From NCBI RefSeq assembly GCF_030296615.1, contig NZ_AP027732.1:62001-126000 (forward strand): a DNA stretch of 64,000 bases. The letters are read 5' to 3'. Source of the stretch: Frondihabitans sucicola. Lineage in GTDB: Bacteria > Actinomycetota > Actinomycetes > Actinomycetales > Microbacteriaceae. The translations under genes were made by a program, and so were the position numbers. This document shows positions 47,135-57,049 of the stretch, piece after piece; positions within the stretch are counted from its first letter, which is position 1; every line of letters begins with the position of its first letter. The notes beneath the pieces were generated by a model. It was not told the origin of the DNA. It did not search any database and saw only the letters and a list, made by a program, of their open reading frames with translations.

Positions 47135-48053
47135 CGAGCGTCAGCCGGACCACGTCGAACCGCTGGTTCAAGCTCGCCTGGATCGTGCCTGCGATCCTCG
47201 TCGGGCTCGCGCTCCTCGTGCTCGCCGCGCGCGGCATCCGGGCGAGCTCGGGCGGACAGTCCTTCCTGGCGAGCTATCCCGGCCAGAGCAGGCTGCCGTC
47301 CTTCGCTCCCGTGGGCTTCCCGGCGTGGGTCGAGTGGCAGCACGGGCTGAACGTGTTCTTCCTGGTGTTCATCGTGAGATCGGGCTGGATGGTGCGGACG
47401 GTTCAACGCCCGGGCATGTACTGGACGCGCAACAACCGCGGACGCATCCGCACGAAAGGCGCGCCGACGCGAATCAGCATCAACCTCTGGCTCCACCTCA
47501 GCCTCGACGTGCTCTGGGTGCTCAACGGCATCGTCTTCTGGGTGCTGGTCTTCTGCACCGGTCAGTGGACCCGCATCGTCCCCACGTCGTGGAGCGTCTT
47601 CCCCAACGCGGCGTCGGCTCTCCTGCAGTACGCATCGCTGCAGTGGCCGACGGAGAACGGCTGGTCCAACTACAACTCGCTGCAGGTGCTGAGCTACTTC
47701 CTGGTCGTGTTCATCGCGGCGCCGGTCGCCCTCGCGAGCGGCTTGCGGATGTCCCCGCGTGGCCGAAGAACGCGCCGCGCCTCTCCAAGGCGCTGCCGCT
47801 CTCCTGGGCTCGGGCCACGCACCTGCCCACGATGATCTTCTTCGTGGTGTTCGTCATCGTGCACGTGACGCTCGTGTTCGCCACCGGGGCGCTGAACAAC
47901 CTGAACCACATGTACGCGGGACGCAACGACGACAGCTGGGTGGGATTCGCGTTCTTCGCCGGCTCCCTGGTGATCATGGTCGCCGGGTGGATGGCGGCCC
48001 GCCCGATCGTGCTTCGCTCCCTCGCCTCCCTGACCGGCTCCGTCACACGCTGA
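47131..48053 (+). CDS. membrane diheme cytochrome b-like protein, possible ETF electron acceptor (one apparent frameshift)
   Basis: 307 residues after adding one base in the C4 run at 47753-47756. There are five or six membrane segments. Histidines at segment positions suited to heme binding are in [25 protein letters not shown] and, after the repair, [19 protein letters not shown]. It resembles the cytochrome b subunits of hydrogenases and thiosulfate reductases. Translational coupling to etfA suggests that it takes electrons from ETF to the quinone pool. This is inference; I know no close characterised homologue. Confidence 0.75.
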
Positions 48054-48083
48054 GGGGCACCCCGACGGCGACGGCGTCGAGCG

Positions 48084-48847
48084 TCACCCCCACCGCGGAG
48101 CGCGCTTCTCGCTGAACGCGGCGGCGCCCTCTCGCGCGTCGGCCGCCTGGGCGACGGCTCGCGCCAGCTCGTCGCTCGGAGGGAAGAGTCCTGCGCCACC
48201 CGCCCGCTCGGTGTCGGCGACGATGCGACGCGTGACCGCGACGGCGTGCGGCGAGTTCGCAGCCACGACCTCGGCGAGCCGGTGAGCGCGCTCCAGCGCC
48301 CGACCCGGGTCGGTCAGCTCGGCGACGAGACCCCACTCGTCGGCCTCCGTCGCCGAGAAGAGCCGCCCCGTCAGCAGCACCTCCACGGCCCGCGCGTACG
48401 GGATACGACGCGGCAACAGCTGAGCTCCGCCACCGATCGCGACGAGACCCGACTTAACTTCGGGGAGCCCGAACGTCGCGTCGCGCGCGGCCACGACGAG
48501 GTCGCAGGCCAGGGCGAGTTCGAATCCGCCGGCGACCGCATACCCTTCGACGGCGGCGATGACGGGTTTCGACGGGCGGACCTCGGTCATCCCCCGAAGC
48601 CGCGCCTGCCGCGCGGAACCGAACCGGTCGCCGCGAACGCTGTGAGATCCAACCCGGTGCAGAAGTTCCCTCCGGCGCCCGTCACGACCATCACGCGCAG
48701 GTCGTCCCGCGCCTCGAACTCGTCGACGGCGATCTCGAGCTCGGCCCCCAGCGCATCGTTCACGGCATTCATCACGGTCGGGCGGTCCAGCGTGAGAACA
48801 CGCACCGGGCCGCTGTCGTCGATGATCACAGTGTCGTACGCAGTCAT
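48084..48847 (-). CDS. enoyl-CoA hydratase family protein (one apparent frameshift)
   Basis: 254 residues after adding one base in the C5 run at 48591-48595. Oxyanion motifs are GAGGNFCTGLDLTAF and VEGYAVAGGFELALACD; the hydratase glutamate is in LPEVKSGLVAIGGG. It is convergent to the cytochrome b gene, so probably outside the main regulon but functionally close to it. Confidence 0.85.
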
Positions 48848-48924
48848 GGCATCGAGTATGCGCCGACCGGAGGAGAGCCAGGCGTGCCGGTCGCGCGGAT
48901 CCCCACCGCGCCGCTCGCGCGGAT

Positions 48925-49527
48925 CTACACGAGGATGCGCTGGATCGCGGGCGCGAGGATCCGGATCAGCTCGTCCTTCGTCGCCTCGGCGAGCAGAGGC
49001 ACTCCGATGACGCGCCGGCTCGTGACGACGCCGACGAGCATCGAGGACGCCAGGCCGGCTCGGAGGGCGGCATCGGGTCTCGAGTCGGCCAGGGTGCCGG
49101 CCAGGAGGCGCGACTGGAGGAAGGCGCGCAGCTCTTCGGCTGCGGATTCGTTGACGATCGCACCGCGCAGCATCGCCATGAGCGGATCGGATTCCTCGGC
49201 CGGCCCCTCCCAGGCTTCGACGTACGCTCGCACGACTCGCTCGCCGAGGTGCTCGTCCGGGCCCTCGAAGGCGGTGTCGAAGCGCGCGAGTGCGGATGCC
49301 GGGACGCTCATGACCTCGGCGAAGAGGGCGTCTTTCGAGCGGAAGAACTGCATCACCTGGGACGCGTCGACCCCGGCGTCGGCGGCGACCAGTCGGATGG
49401 TGGTGGCCGTGAAGCCGTCGCGAGCGAAGCGGGCGCGAGCGGCTTCCAACACCGTGGAGCGCGTGTTGCCCGCGCCGGGGCGTCGCCCGAGTCGCGCCGG
49501 ACTCGCGGGGGTACGGGATTCGTTCAC
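48925..49527 (-). CDS. TetR family regulator
   Basis: 200 residues from a GTG start (NESRTPASPARLG follows). HTH TTIRLVAADAGVDASQVMQFF. It is divergent from an unknown 234-residue protein, with a 16-bp palindrome between them. Probably autorepressing. Confidence 0.85.
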   Translation of the reverse strand: MNESRTPASPARLGRRPGAGNTRSTVLEAARARFARDGFTATTIRLVAADAGVDASQVMQFFRSKDALFAEVMSVPASALARFDTAFEGPDEHLGERVVRAYVEAWEGPAEESDPLMAMLRGAIVNESAAEELRAFLQSRLLAGTLADSRPDAALRAGLASSMLVGVVTSRRVIGVPLLAEATKDELIRILAPAIQRILV

Positions 49528-49558
49528 GCCCCTCAGAGTAGTGCTCGCATCTCGTGAT

Positions 49559-49574
49559 CTCAACGGGCGTTGAG
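49559..49574. promoter_or_regulatory. 16-bp palindrome, likely TetR operator
   Basis: CTCAACG-gg-CGTTGAG: seven paired bases on each side. It lies 32 bases from the TetR start and 74 bases from the plus-strand gene. Confidence 0.65.
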
Positions 49575-49647
49575 TTTTGCGACGAACAGTCGTACTCTCT
49601 CGACGGGGCGACTCACCCTCTCCGATCAGCAGGAAGACGGCAGGACC

Positions 49648-50352
49648 ATGACCATCGACACGAACAGCACACCCCTCACCGGAACCCAGCACCGGGTTCA
49701 CGTCGTCGGACGGGAAGACGACCGCGACATCGACGGGTTCGAACTCTTCTCCGCCCGGCGCGCCCTGGCCCTGCTCAAGACGACGCTCGGACGAGAGCGG
49801 CTCCTCGACCTCCTCGGCGACGAGATCCGCGCCGGCGACGACTTCCTCCGCGACCACCTGGCCCGATCCGGCGGACAGGAGACGACCGGCGTCACAGTCG
49901 TGCGAGCCCACGGCATCACCGCCGCGCAGTACACCGAGTGGCTCTCACGCGCGTTCGGCCGACTCGACGTCATGCTCGCCGCGCACCCGGAGCACTACTC
50001 GATCCACGCCGAAAAGGGCCGCGTCAACATCGTCGAGACCCTCGGCGACAAGGTCTGCTCCTTCTACATGGGCGGTTGGGACGAGAGCGTCATCGAGGAC
50101 GCAGCCACGGCCGGCCCCCAGGAGCCCCCGACCGACCGCCGCTCCCGCCTCGCACTCGAGGACGGGACCGTCGTCGGCTGGATCTCCAACGAGTTCGAGG
50201 ACGAAGAGGACGGGTTCTCGGTGCGCCTCACGGTGACCCTGCCTGCCACCTGCGCCCCCGACGTGATCGAGCAGCACCTGCAGCACTTCGCCGTCGAATA
50301 CCGCAACTGGATCCTCGGCGCCGCCGCGGAGCTCGCGGTCGCCGAAAGCTGA
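49648..50352 (+). CDS. conserved hypothetical protein under TetR control
   Basis: 234 residues, acidic, no signal peptide or membrane segment. The N-terminal half is helical (FELFSARRALALLKTTLGRE). The C-terminal half contains WLSRAFGRLDVMLAAHPEHY and WISNEFEDEEDGFSVRLTVTLP, suggesting an alpha+beta fold. I recognise no family. I chose the ATG at 49648 because it follows GGCAGGA and lies beyond the palindrome. A role in the stress or compound sensed by the adjacent TetR protein is the only guess available. Confidence 0.7.
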   Translation: MTIDTNSTPLTGTQHRVHVVGREDDRDIDGFELFSARRALALLKTTLGRERLLDLLGDEIRAGDDFLRDHLARSGGQETTGVTVVRAHGITAAQYTEWLSRAFGRLDVMLAAHPEHYSIHAEKGRVNIVETLGDKVCSFYMGGWDESVIEDAATAGPQEPPTDRRSRLALEDGTVVGWISNEFEDEEDGFSVRLTVTLPATCAPDVIEQHLQHFAVEYRNWILGAAAELAVAES

Positions 50353-50375
50353 TCCTGCGGCCCGCCGTCCCGCGG

Positions 50376-51497
50376 TCAGGAGAGATCGACCGACAGGATG
50401 CGGTCGTCGCCCGATGCCGGGGTGCCTCGGCCGTCGGTGTTGTTGGTGACGATCCAGAGGCCGCCGTCCGGTGACGGCAGCACCGTGCGCAGGCGCCCGT
50501 ACTCACCGGCGAAGTACTCGTGCGACGTCGACGGGTCGGAAACAGGGACACCGCGCAGGACCTCGCCCCGCAGGTTGGCGATGAAGACCGTGTCGTCGAC
50601 GACGGCCAGACCGCTGGGGCTCGCGTCGTCGGTGTGCCACTGCTGAACCGGGTCGACGAACTCGGAACCGCCGCCCTTCCCCTCGACCTTCGGCCAGCCG
50701 TAGTTGCCGCCGGCCTCGATGACGTTGAGCTCGTCCCACGTGTTCTCGCCGAACTCGGCGGCGAAGAGAGTGCCGTCGGACGCCCAGCCCAGACCCTGCA
50801 CGTTGCGGTGGCCGAGGCTGTACACCAGCGAGCCCCGGAACGGATTGTCGGACGGCACGTCGCCCTCGGGCGTCATGCGGAGGATCTTGCCAGCGAGCGA
50901 GTCGCGATCCTGAGCATCCGGGCTCGATCCGGCATCGCCCACGGTGGCGTAGAGCATGCCGTCGGGGCCGAACGCGATCCGGCCGCCGTCGTGGAAGGTG
51001 TTGGACGGCAGAGCGTCGAGGACGGTCACGGGCGACCCGAGCGCGAACGAGCCCGCACTGCCATCGAGGTCGAAACGCTGGATCCTGTTCCCGTCGGCGC
51101 CCGTGGAGTAGACGTAGAGGCCGCCGTCCGGCCCCACGGCGAGCCCGAGCAGACCCGACTCACCCGAGGCCGAGACGCCGGGCACGGTGCCGACGACTCG
51201 GGTCGAGCCGCTCTTCGAGAGTTCGAGGACGCGTGCCGAATCGCGCTCGCTGATAAGAGGCGTGTCGCCGACGAACACGACCGACCACGGGGCGTCCAGG
51301 TCGGTGACGACATCGGTCGGCGTGCCGACGGGCGCCGTCTCGCTCGCCGCGAGATCGGTCGGGGCCGAGGCGGAGGACCTGGCCCCGGTCGGTTCGTCGT
51401 CGGAGGTGCAGCCGGCGAGAGCGACGGCCCCCAGGACCGCGGCAGTAGTCGCGACCGCCCTCACGAGGCTCGGGCGTGCGCGCGGTTCGGTCGGCAT
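50376..51497 (-). CDS. PQQ-dependent sugar dehydrogenase lipoprotein
   Basis: 373 residues. A lipoprotein signal with lipobox ALAGC is followed by a Ser/Ala/Thr linker, then the six-bladed glucose/sorbosone dehydrogenase propeller. Motifs are SNTFHDGGRIAFGPDGMLYA and WDELNVIEAGGNYGWPKVEG. It oxidises an aldose outside the membrane if PQQ is available; no PQQ synthesis genes are in view. Confidence 0.9.
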   Translation of the reverse strand: MPTEPRARPSLVRAVATTAAVLGAVALAGCTSDDEPTGARSSASAPTDLAASETAPVGTPTDVVTDLDAPWSVVFVGDTPLISERDSARVLELSKSGSTRVVGTVPGVSASGESGLLGLAVGPDGGLYVYSTGADGNRIQRFDLDGSAGSFALGSPVTVLDALPSNTFHDGGRIAFGPDGMLYATVGDAGSSPDAQDRDSLAGKILRMTPEGDVPSDNPFRGSLVYSLGHRNVQGLGWASDGTLFAAEFGENTWDELNVIEAGGNYGWPKVEGKGGGSEFVDPVQQWHTDDASPSGLAVVDDTVFIANLRGEVLRGVPVSDPSTSHEYFAGEYGRLRTVLPSPDGGLWIVTNNTDGRGTPASGDDRILSVDLS

Positions 51498-51664
51498 CGG
51501 GCTGCTCCTCGTCGCCGGCGCTCGGTCGGCGGCGGCCTCCTCACGGTACGTCGAGCGGCTCCGATCGGGAAGACCGCCGGCCGAACCTGGGGAATCGACG
51601 AATTCGGCCGCGAGAGGCGCCGCCTTCCGTATTCTGTGTGAACCGACCCCGAGAGGAATCCCCC

Positions 51665-52048
51665 GTGGGAGAACGACTCGACGCTGCAGCCAGGATCTCT
51701 GCCCGAACCGTGCGCGCGGCCTCGAAGACGCCGCTCGCCAAACAGCTGCGCGAGAACATCTCGTTCTTCCGTCGCGTCGGCCGAGCGGCGTTCACCGAGG
51801 CCGTCGCCACACCGCCGGTCGCCCTCGAGCCGCAGCGGCCGGCCCCGCCGCCGCACCCGGGCCTCGGGCGTCAGCCGGTCGACGACTTCCTGCCCGGAGA
51901 CGACGAACGCTGCACCTGCCGCACGCCGGCGTGGTGCGGTGCCACGAAGGGCGACGTCGTCCACGACCTGATGACGCACGGGATGCGCCTCGACCGGCCG
52001 CGAGCGGAAGCCATCTGGCGCGACGCACAGGACAGTCGCGTCGGCTGA
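51665..52048 (+). CDS. conserved hypothetical protein with Cys cluster
   Basis: 127 residues from a GTG with GAGAGGA seven bases upstream. The N-terminal half is helical and basic (LAKQLRENISFFRRVGRAAF); a Pro-rich linker leads to CTCRTPAWCG, a CxC...C pattern that could bind metal. No family recognised. The preceding 167 bases (51498-51664) hold only promoter-like sequence. Confidence 0.65.
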   Translation: MGERLDAAARISARTVRAASKTPLAKQLRENISFFRRVGRAAFTEAVATPPVALEPQRPAPPPHPGLGRQPVDDFLPGDDERCTCRTPAWCGATKGDVVHDLMTHGMRLDRPRAEAIWRDAQDSRVG

Positions 52049-52078
52049 TCGAGCGGAGTCCGCGAGACGCGCGCCGGG

Positions 52079-52729
52079 TCACGCCGTGCGCGGACCGAGG
52101 TCGAGAAGGGCGTCGCATCGTTCGGCGTTTCCCGGTTCCGGCACGGTCACGACGACGACGGCCCCGCGGTCGGCGGCCGCCCTCACCTCGGCCCACACGG
52201 CAGTGCCCGTCGCCTCGTCGAGTTCGCTCGTCGGATCGTCGAGGCAGACCAGCCCGGGCCCACCGGCCAGCGCCCGGGCCACGGCGACGCGCTGCTGCTG
52301 GCCGCCCGAGAGCTGTTCCACGAGATTGTGCCAACTCGCGGGCGGAAGCAGCAGCCGGCCGAGACTCTCCTCGATTCCAGTCCAGTCCGCGGTCCGCATC
52401 GACCCGCGGGCCAGGAGCCGAGCAGCGACGTTCTCGACGGCCGTGAGCCCTCCGATCAGGTCATGGCTCTGAGTCAGGACTCCGACGGAAGCAGGATCGA
52501 TGGGGCGCCCGTCGAGCAGGATACTTCCGCTCTCGACGGGCGTCGTTCCCGCGATCGCGCGGAGCAGAGTCGATTTGCCGCTGCCCGTCCGGCCGGTGAT
52601 GCCGACCACGCTTCCCGGCCCCACGGCCCGCGTGAGGTCGTCGACGAGGACCCGTCGCCCCGTCGAGGCAGTCGCGCTCAGCCTCACGTGCGACAGCCGC
52701 AGCCCGTCGAGCCCCATCGCCCCGCTCAC
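52079..52729 (-). CDS. ABC transporter ATPase (second ATPase of FtsX-type exporter)
   Basis: 216 residues from a GTG overlapping the upstream ATPase stop (GTGA). Walker A GRTGSGKST, signature LSGGQQQRV, Walker B LVCLDDPTSELDE, where the usual catalytic Glu after the Walker-B Asp is Asp. Last gene of a three-gene exporter operon. Confidence 0.88.
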   Translation of the reverse strand: MSGAMGLDGLRLSHVRLSATASTGRRVLVDDLTRAVGPGSVVGITGRTGSGKSTLLRAIAGTTPVESGSILLDGRPIDPASVGVLTQSHDLIGGLTAVENVAARLLARGSMRTADWTGIEESLGRLLLPPASWHNLVEQLSGGQQQRVAVARALAGGPGLVCLDDPTSELDEATGTAVWAEVRAAADRGAVVVVTVPEPGNAERCDALLDLGPRTA

Positions 52730-53628
52730 GAGGAGCCACCCGGCAGACCGGATCGAGGCTCGCGCGCGCTGTCGGCCGATCTGATGCGGAGCTCGTCCGG
52801 GCCGGACGACTCGACGGACACGAGAGACCCCGCGGGCCAGGCGGCCCGGAGCGCTTCGGGAAGCTGGATGGAGCCGTCCGCTCCGACGACGGCGTAGCGA
52901 CCCGTCTCGGTCTCCTCCTCGCCGACGCGACCGTCGCGAAGGTGGATCATGCGCTGCATCCTGCCCGCCACGGTCTCGTCGTGGGTGACCAGCAGGATCG
53001 CCGTCCCCTGCGCCGCTGCGACATCGACCATCACGTCGAGGAGCCGATCGCGGGCGACGTCGTCGAGCTGGCTCGTCGGCTCGTCGGCCAGGAGCAGCCG
53101 GGGCAGGCCGGCCATGGCGACGGCGAGCGCGACGACCTGCTGCTCGGAGGGCGACATGGCGCCGACCGGTCGCGCGTCGATGCTCAGACCGCCGGCCTCG
53201 AGAACCTCGCGGCCGACAGCCGCGCTGCCCCTCGGGCTTCCCCGGAGAGCCCAGAGGATGTTGCCGGTTGCCGTCTCGTGCAGGAGAAGGTTCGTCGAGG
53301 CGCCCTGGAGCATCAGGCCGAGCGTCGACCTCCGGAGCTCGTGAAGACTCCGCGCCGATGCGCGCGACAGATCGGTGCCGAAGATCTCCGCCCGCCCGGC
53401 CGAGGGGCGCACGATGCCGGCGACGATGGTCAGCAGCGTCGACTTCCCCGAGCCGGACGGCCCCAGCAGGGCGACCCTCTGACCCGGCTGGACGACGAGG
53501 TCGACGCCGCGCAGGGCGGCGACATCCGTCCCGGCCACCCGGTAGACGTGCACGAGACTCGAACAGGAGAAGGCCGGCGCCTCGGCGGAGAGGACCGTCG
53601 GCGCAGAACTCCCGTGCCGGCCGCTCAC
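52726..53628 (-). CDS. ABC transporter ATPase with altered signature and C-terminal AbrB-like tail
   Basis: 300 residues, GTG start overlapping the permease stop. Walker A GPSGSGKST and Walker B LLLADEPTSQLD are normal, but the signature reads MSPSEQQ where LSGGQ/LSAGE is expected, so the key glycine is missing. The C-terminal tail (GRYAVVGADGSIQLPEALRA) resembles an AbrB/MazE hairpin domain, seen in some actinobacterial exporters. MacB/LolD-type in the core. Confidence 0.87.
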   Translation of the reverse strand: MSGRHGSSAPTVLSAEAPAFSCSSLVHVYRVAGTDVAALRGVDLVVQPGQRVALLGPSGSGKSTLLTIVAGIVRPSAGRAEIFGTDLSRASARSLHELRRSTLGLMLQGASTNLLLHETATGNILWALRGSPRGSAAVGREVLEAGGLSIDARPVGAMSPSEQQVVALAVAMAGLPRLLLADEPTSQLDDVARDRLLDVMVDVAAAQGTAILLVTHDETVAGRMQRMIHLRDGRVGEEETETGRYAVVGADGSIQLPEALRAAWPAGSLVSVESSGPDELRIRSADSAREPRSGLPGGSS

Positions 53629-56600
53629 GACTTCCTCGCTGCGTGCGGGTTCCGGCCGTCGTCGCGCCGAATCTCGAGGCGGGCACCGGCGGCGGCGATG
53701 GCCGCGCTGACGAGCAGAGTGCCGACGAGCACGACGACGAGGGGCGCGAGAGGGGGACGTAACTGGCCGGCGGGGTCGCTCCCGCCCCGGCCAGCAGCGG
53801 GAGATGGGAGACCGTCATGGCGAAGGCGGCGACTCCGGCGGCGGAACCGAGTACGACGGCGACCGCGAGCGGGGCGAGCACATCGAGAAAGACGAGGCGC
53901 CGCAGCCGACGGTCGTCGACGCCCGCTGTCCGCAGCGAGAACCAGTCGCGTCGACGACCGGGAGCACCGACGATCCTGGTGGCTACGACGGCGAAGAGTG
54001 CCAGGACCACCGCGGCTCCGCCGATCGCGATGCCGAGAACGGCGGCGCGAGTGGCCGGCGCGCGACGGAAGGCGGCGGCTGTCGCGGTGAGCGACTGCCG
54101 ACCGGTGACGATCACTCCTTCTTTCTTGAGGGCCGCGAGCACAGCGGCGTGGGGGCCCGGCGTCAACCAGACCTCGTGTTTCGCATCGCTGCCCGCCGGA
54201 TCGGTGATCCTGTCCATCAAGCCGAGATCGACGAGCACGCCGTCACCCAGACTCCTCGGCAGGATGTCCGCGCGGCCGATCAGGTGGATCAGGCGCGACG
54301 AGTCGTCGAGGCCGGTGCCGAGATAGGCGCCGTCGATCCCGGCGAACGGGGTGAGCCTCGTCGACGGGCCCGCGAGCGCCGGGAGCGGTTCGGGCGCGTC
54401 TCGCGGTGCGATGCTCGTGACGCTGCCCCCGTCGTAATCGGTGACGCCGAGGCGGAGACCACCGTCGGTGTCCGAGACGCTGGCCTTGGCCGGTTGGCTC
54501 GAGTCCGTCTGGTCGCCGATGCGGTTCCGCCACCGGTCCGCGCGAAGAGAGGACTGCAGCAGGGTGGCCGGCTCGACGTCCGTCGCGATCGACGCGATCG
54601 TGGCCGCGAATCCGTAGGGTTCGTCTTCGGCGTGCTGGTCGACCGCGCCCAGCCAGACGATGCGACAGGTCGACCGGCACGGCACCTCGCGGCTGGAACT
54701 CGTGACGGTCCCGTTGCGGGGGCGCCCGAAGTAGACGGTGTGCCACCCGGCGTCGTTCTGCACGACCATCTCGAGCTCGACGGTGGACGGCATGCCGAGA
54801 TTCGGGTCAGGCCGGACGTCCTCCAGCCCGAGCGAGATCCGGGAACCCCGGATCTCGATCGGTTTCTGCGTCGCAGGATCCAGCCGATCGCGAAGCGAAG
54901 CGGCGTCGAGTCCGCTCCAGGCCGGATCCCAGGTCGTCACGGCCGCCAGACGCCCGGTGTCGACCGCCACGATCCGGGCCGATCCCCCGCTCCCGTCAAC
55001 TCGTCGACCGCCATGGCCGACCGTCCACTCGGATCGGCGCGCCGCACGACCCCGACGAAGGAGACGTCGCCGGGCACTTCGACGTGCAGGACCGTCGCGG
55101 CACCGACCTGCGCGGCGGCCCGCGTGTTCTGCAGCCGGACCGCGACGACTCCCACCTGTCCGACGTACACCCCGATCGCGACCGCCACGGTGATCATCAC
55201 GGCGACCTGCAGCGCCGATGGGGCGCGGGCGAGGAGACGCCCGACGACGAGGCCCGACAGGGAGCGAGGTGCCCGGCGAGCCGCGCGGCGAACCACCACC
55301 ACAGCGACGCGCAGACCGATGACACCCGCGAGGACCGCGACGAGAGCGGGCGCGAGCAGAGCCACCTGCGGACCGCTGATCGTGGAGCCGATGAACAGCG
55401 AGCCGACCACCACGACCGTGACGAGCGCGACTCCGGCCTGCGCCACCAGGGCTCCTCGCGACAGCTCCTCGGCTCCGTCGTCTCGCGAAGCAGAGACGCC
55501 AGGGGCAGACGGGCGCTTCGCACGCTGGCCGCGACCAGAGCGACCAGCGAGCCGAACAGGGCCAGCGCTGCGGCGGCGAAGACCAGCGGCTGCACCGGCT
55601 GGATCAGGGCGGACGGACCGAGCGCCCACGAGGCGGCGCCGGCCGCCGCCGCGATTCCGACGCCGAAGCCGGCCAGCGACCCCGCGATCAGCGCGATGCC
55701 CGGCTCGACGAAGATCGACTCGAGCCACGTCCTCCGGTCGAGTCCGCGGAGACGGCCGACGCCCCACTCCGCAGCCCGGACGCGCCCGACCCGCTGGATG
55801 ACGAGCGCCTCGGCGAACCAGGCGAGTCCGAGCGCCTCCAGACCGACGACGATCAGGAGGACGCCCGCGGCCGTGTGCTGGGGCGCGATGTCGCCGAGGA
55901 CGCCGGGCAGGCCCGAGTCGACCCTTCCGTCCGATTGCGCCCCCGCCACGCTGAGCGAAGCGGCGCGTGCGGCCGCCACGTCCGACTGGATCGGGGCGAC
56001 GTCCTCCAACCGGACGGGACGGGCCAGAGAGCGGATCGAGTACGCGGTTCCGTCGAGCTGCAGCGCCTCGAACTGCGGGCCGGTGACGACGAGGTCGGGC
56101 TGAGCGGTCACGCGCTCGCCGTCGACGCCGCCGGGGCTCGCGATGATCGACCCCGCGCCCCGGGCGCTGTCGTAGGTGCCGGACACCGTGAGCAGGATCG
56201 TCCGAGTCGAGTCGAGCTCGACGGCGACGACCGATCCCGGCCCCGCGTGAAGCGTCTTGGCTGCGCTCTCGGCCAGCAGGACCTTCCCCTCGGCCGACAC
56301 GCAGCCCCCGCGACGATCCGCACGCCGTGGCATCCTGCGGTCACCACGGACACCGCCGACTCGATCTTCTGGTCACTCGACCCGTCGATGTTCCAGGAGA
56401 AGCTCTTCGACGACTCGGCCGAACGGATCGGAGGGCGCCAGAGCCCCCGCCCGGGCACGGCGCGCTCGATGCCGCCGAGCGCTTTCTCGGGGACCTCGAG
56501 AAGCCCGCCGTGGACGTCCGCGAGTCCGATGAGCGACGTGTCGTCGCGGCCGGCCGCTACCACCGCATCGGCCAGGGTCGCCTGCTCGACGGCGCGGAAG

Positions 56601-56767
56601 AGCAGCGGGGCGAGGATCGAGACGGCGACCGCCGCCGCCGACAGAACGGCGAGGACCACGAACGGCGCCGGCCGCGCACGAACGCTGCGGGCCCAGAATG
56701 GGCCGGTTCGCTTGGCCACACCGCCCCAATCCGCTTCGTCGCGTCCGTGCACTTGCCCTGCCGACAT
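53625..56767 (-). CDS. large FtsX-type ABC exporter permease (four apparent frameshifts)
   Basis: Adding one base at each of four places (C5 run 56296-56300, near 55475-55480, C5 run 54985-54989, near 53745-53755) gives one frame of 1048 residues. A first membrane segment (FVVLAVLSAAAVAVSILAP) is followed by a large outer domain, a membrane block (VLLIVVGLEALGLAWFAEAL onwards), a second outer domain (about 54300-55000) and a final FtsX block (AVLGIAIGGAAVVLALFAVV). It resembles duplicated FtsX permeases. Substrate unknown; such systems export lipids, lipoproteins or peptides. If the shifts were real, the gene would be dead. Confidence 0.75.
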
Positions 56768-56819
56768 TACCTGCTCGCGGAGGCTCCGCTCCTGCCTCGT
56801 CGCCGGCGCCCCTCCCCAG

Positions 56820-56865
56820 CCCGCTTGCTGCCCCGCTTGCTGCCCTCGCCTGCCCGCTTGCTGCC
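56820..56865. repeat. short direct repeats (CCCGCTTGCTGCC)
   Basis: Three near-exact copies starting at 56820, 56832 and 56853, directly beside the palindromic element at 56872. Confidence 0.7.
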
Positions 56866-56871
56866 CTGGCA

Positions 56872-56950
56872 GAAATCGAAGGGGATTCTCCGCTGCGACC
56901 GCACGCCTGGCGGCGCAACGGGGCGTCCAGCGAGAATCCCCTTCGATTTC
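56872..56950. repeat. palindromic repeat element, copy 1
   Basis: 79 bp with perfect 19-bp terminal inverted repeats (GAAATCGAAGGGGATTCTC at 56872-56890, complement at 56932-56950). The centre, CACGCCTGGCGGCGCAAC, is shared with copy 2. It can fold into one long hairpin. It lies between the divergent permease and TspO-like genes. No transposase is nearby; it resembles REP/MITE-type elements. Confidence 0.85.
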
Positions 56951-57049
56951 GGGAGGGGCAGGACGGAGAGCCCGGGGGTTCTCGCACAGCCGGAGGTGTA
57001 GCGTCCACGGCGACATCGGCCAGCTGACGAATGTGCGGGGTGCAACGGC

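Noticed and set aside
52079..54970. A 963-residue open frame covering both ATPases and part of the permease
   Set aside because: It joins pieces of three genes read in frames connected only by missing bases; the Walker and signature motifs of the 300-residue ATPase lie in another frame.
56872..56950. Rho-independent terminator
   Set aside because: The same sequence recurs at 58899 with a conserved centre, has no U-tract and lies between divergent genes, so it is better read as a repeat element.
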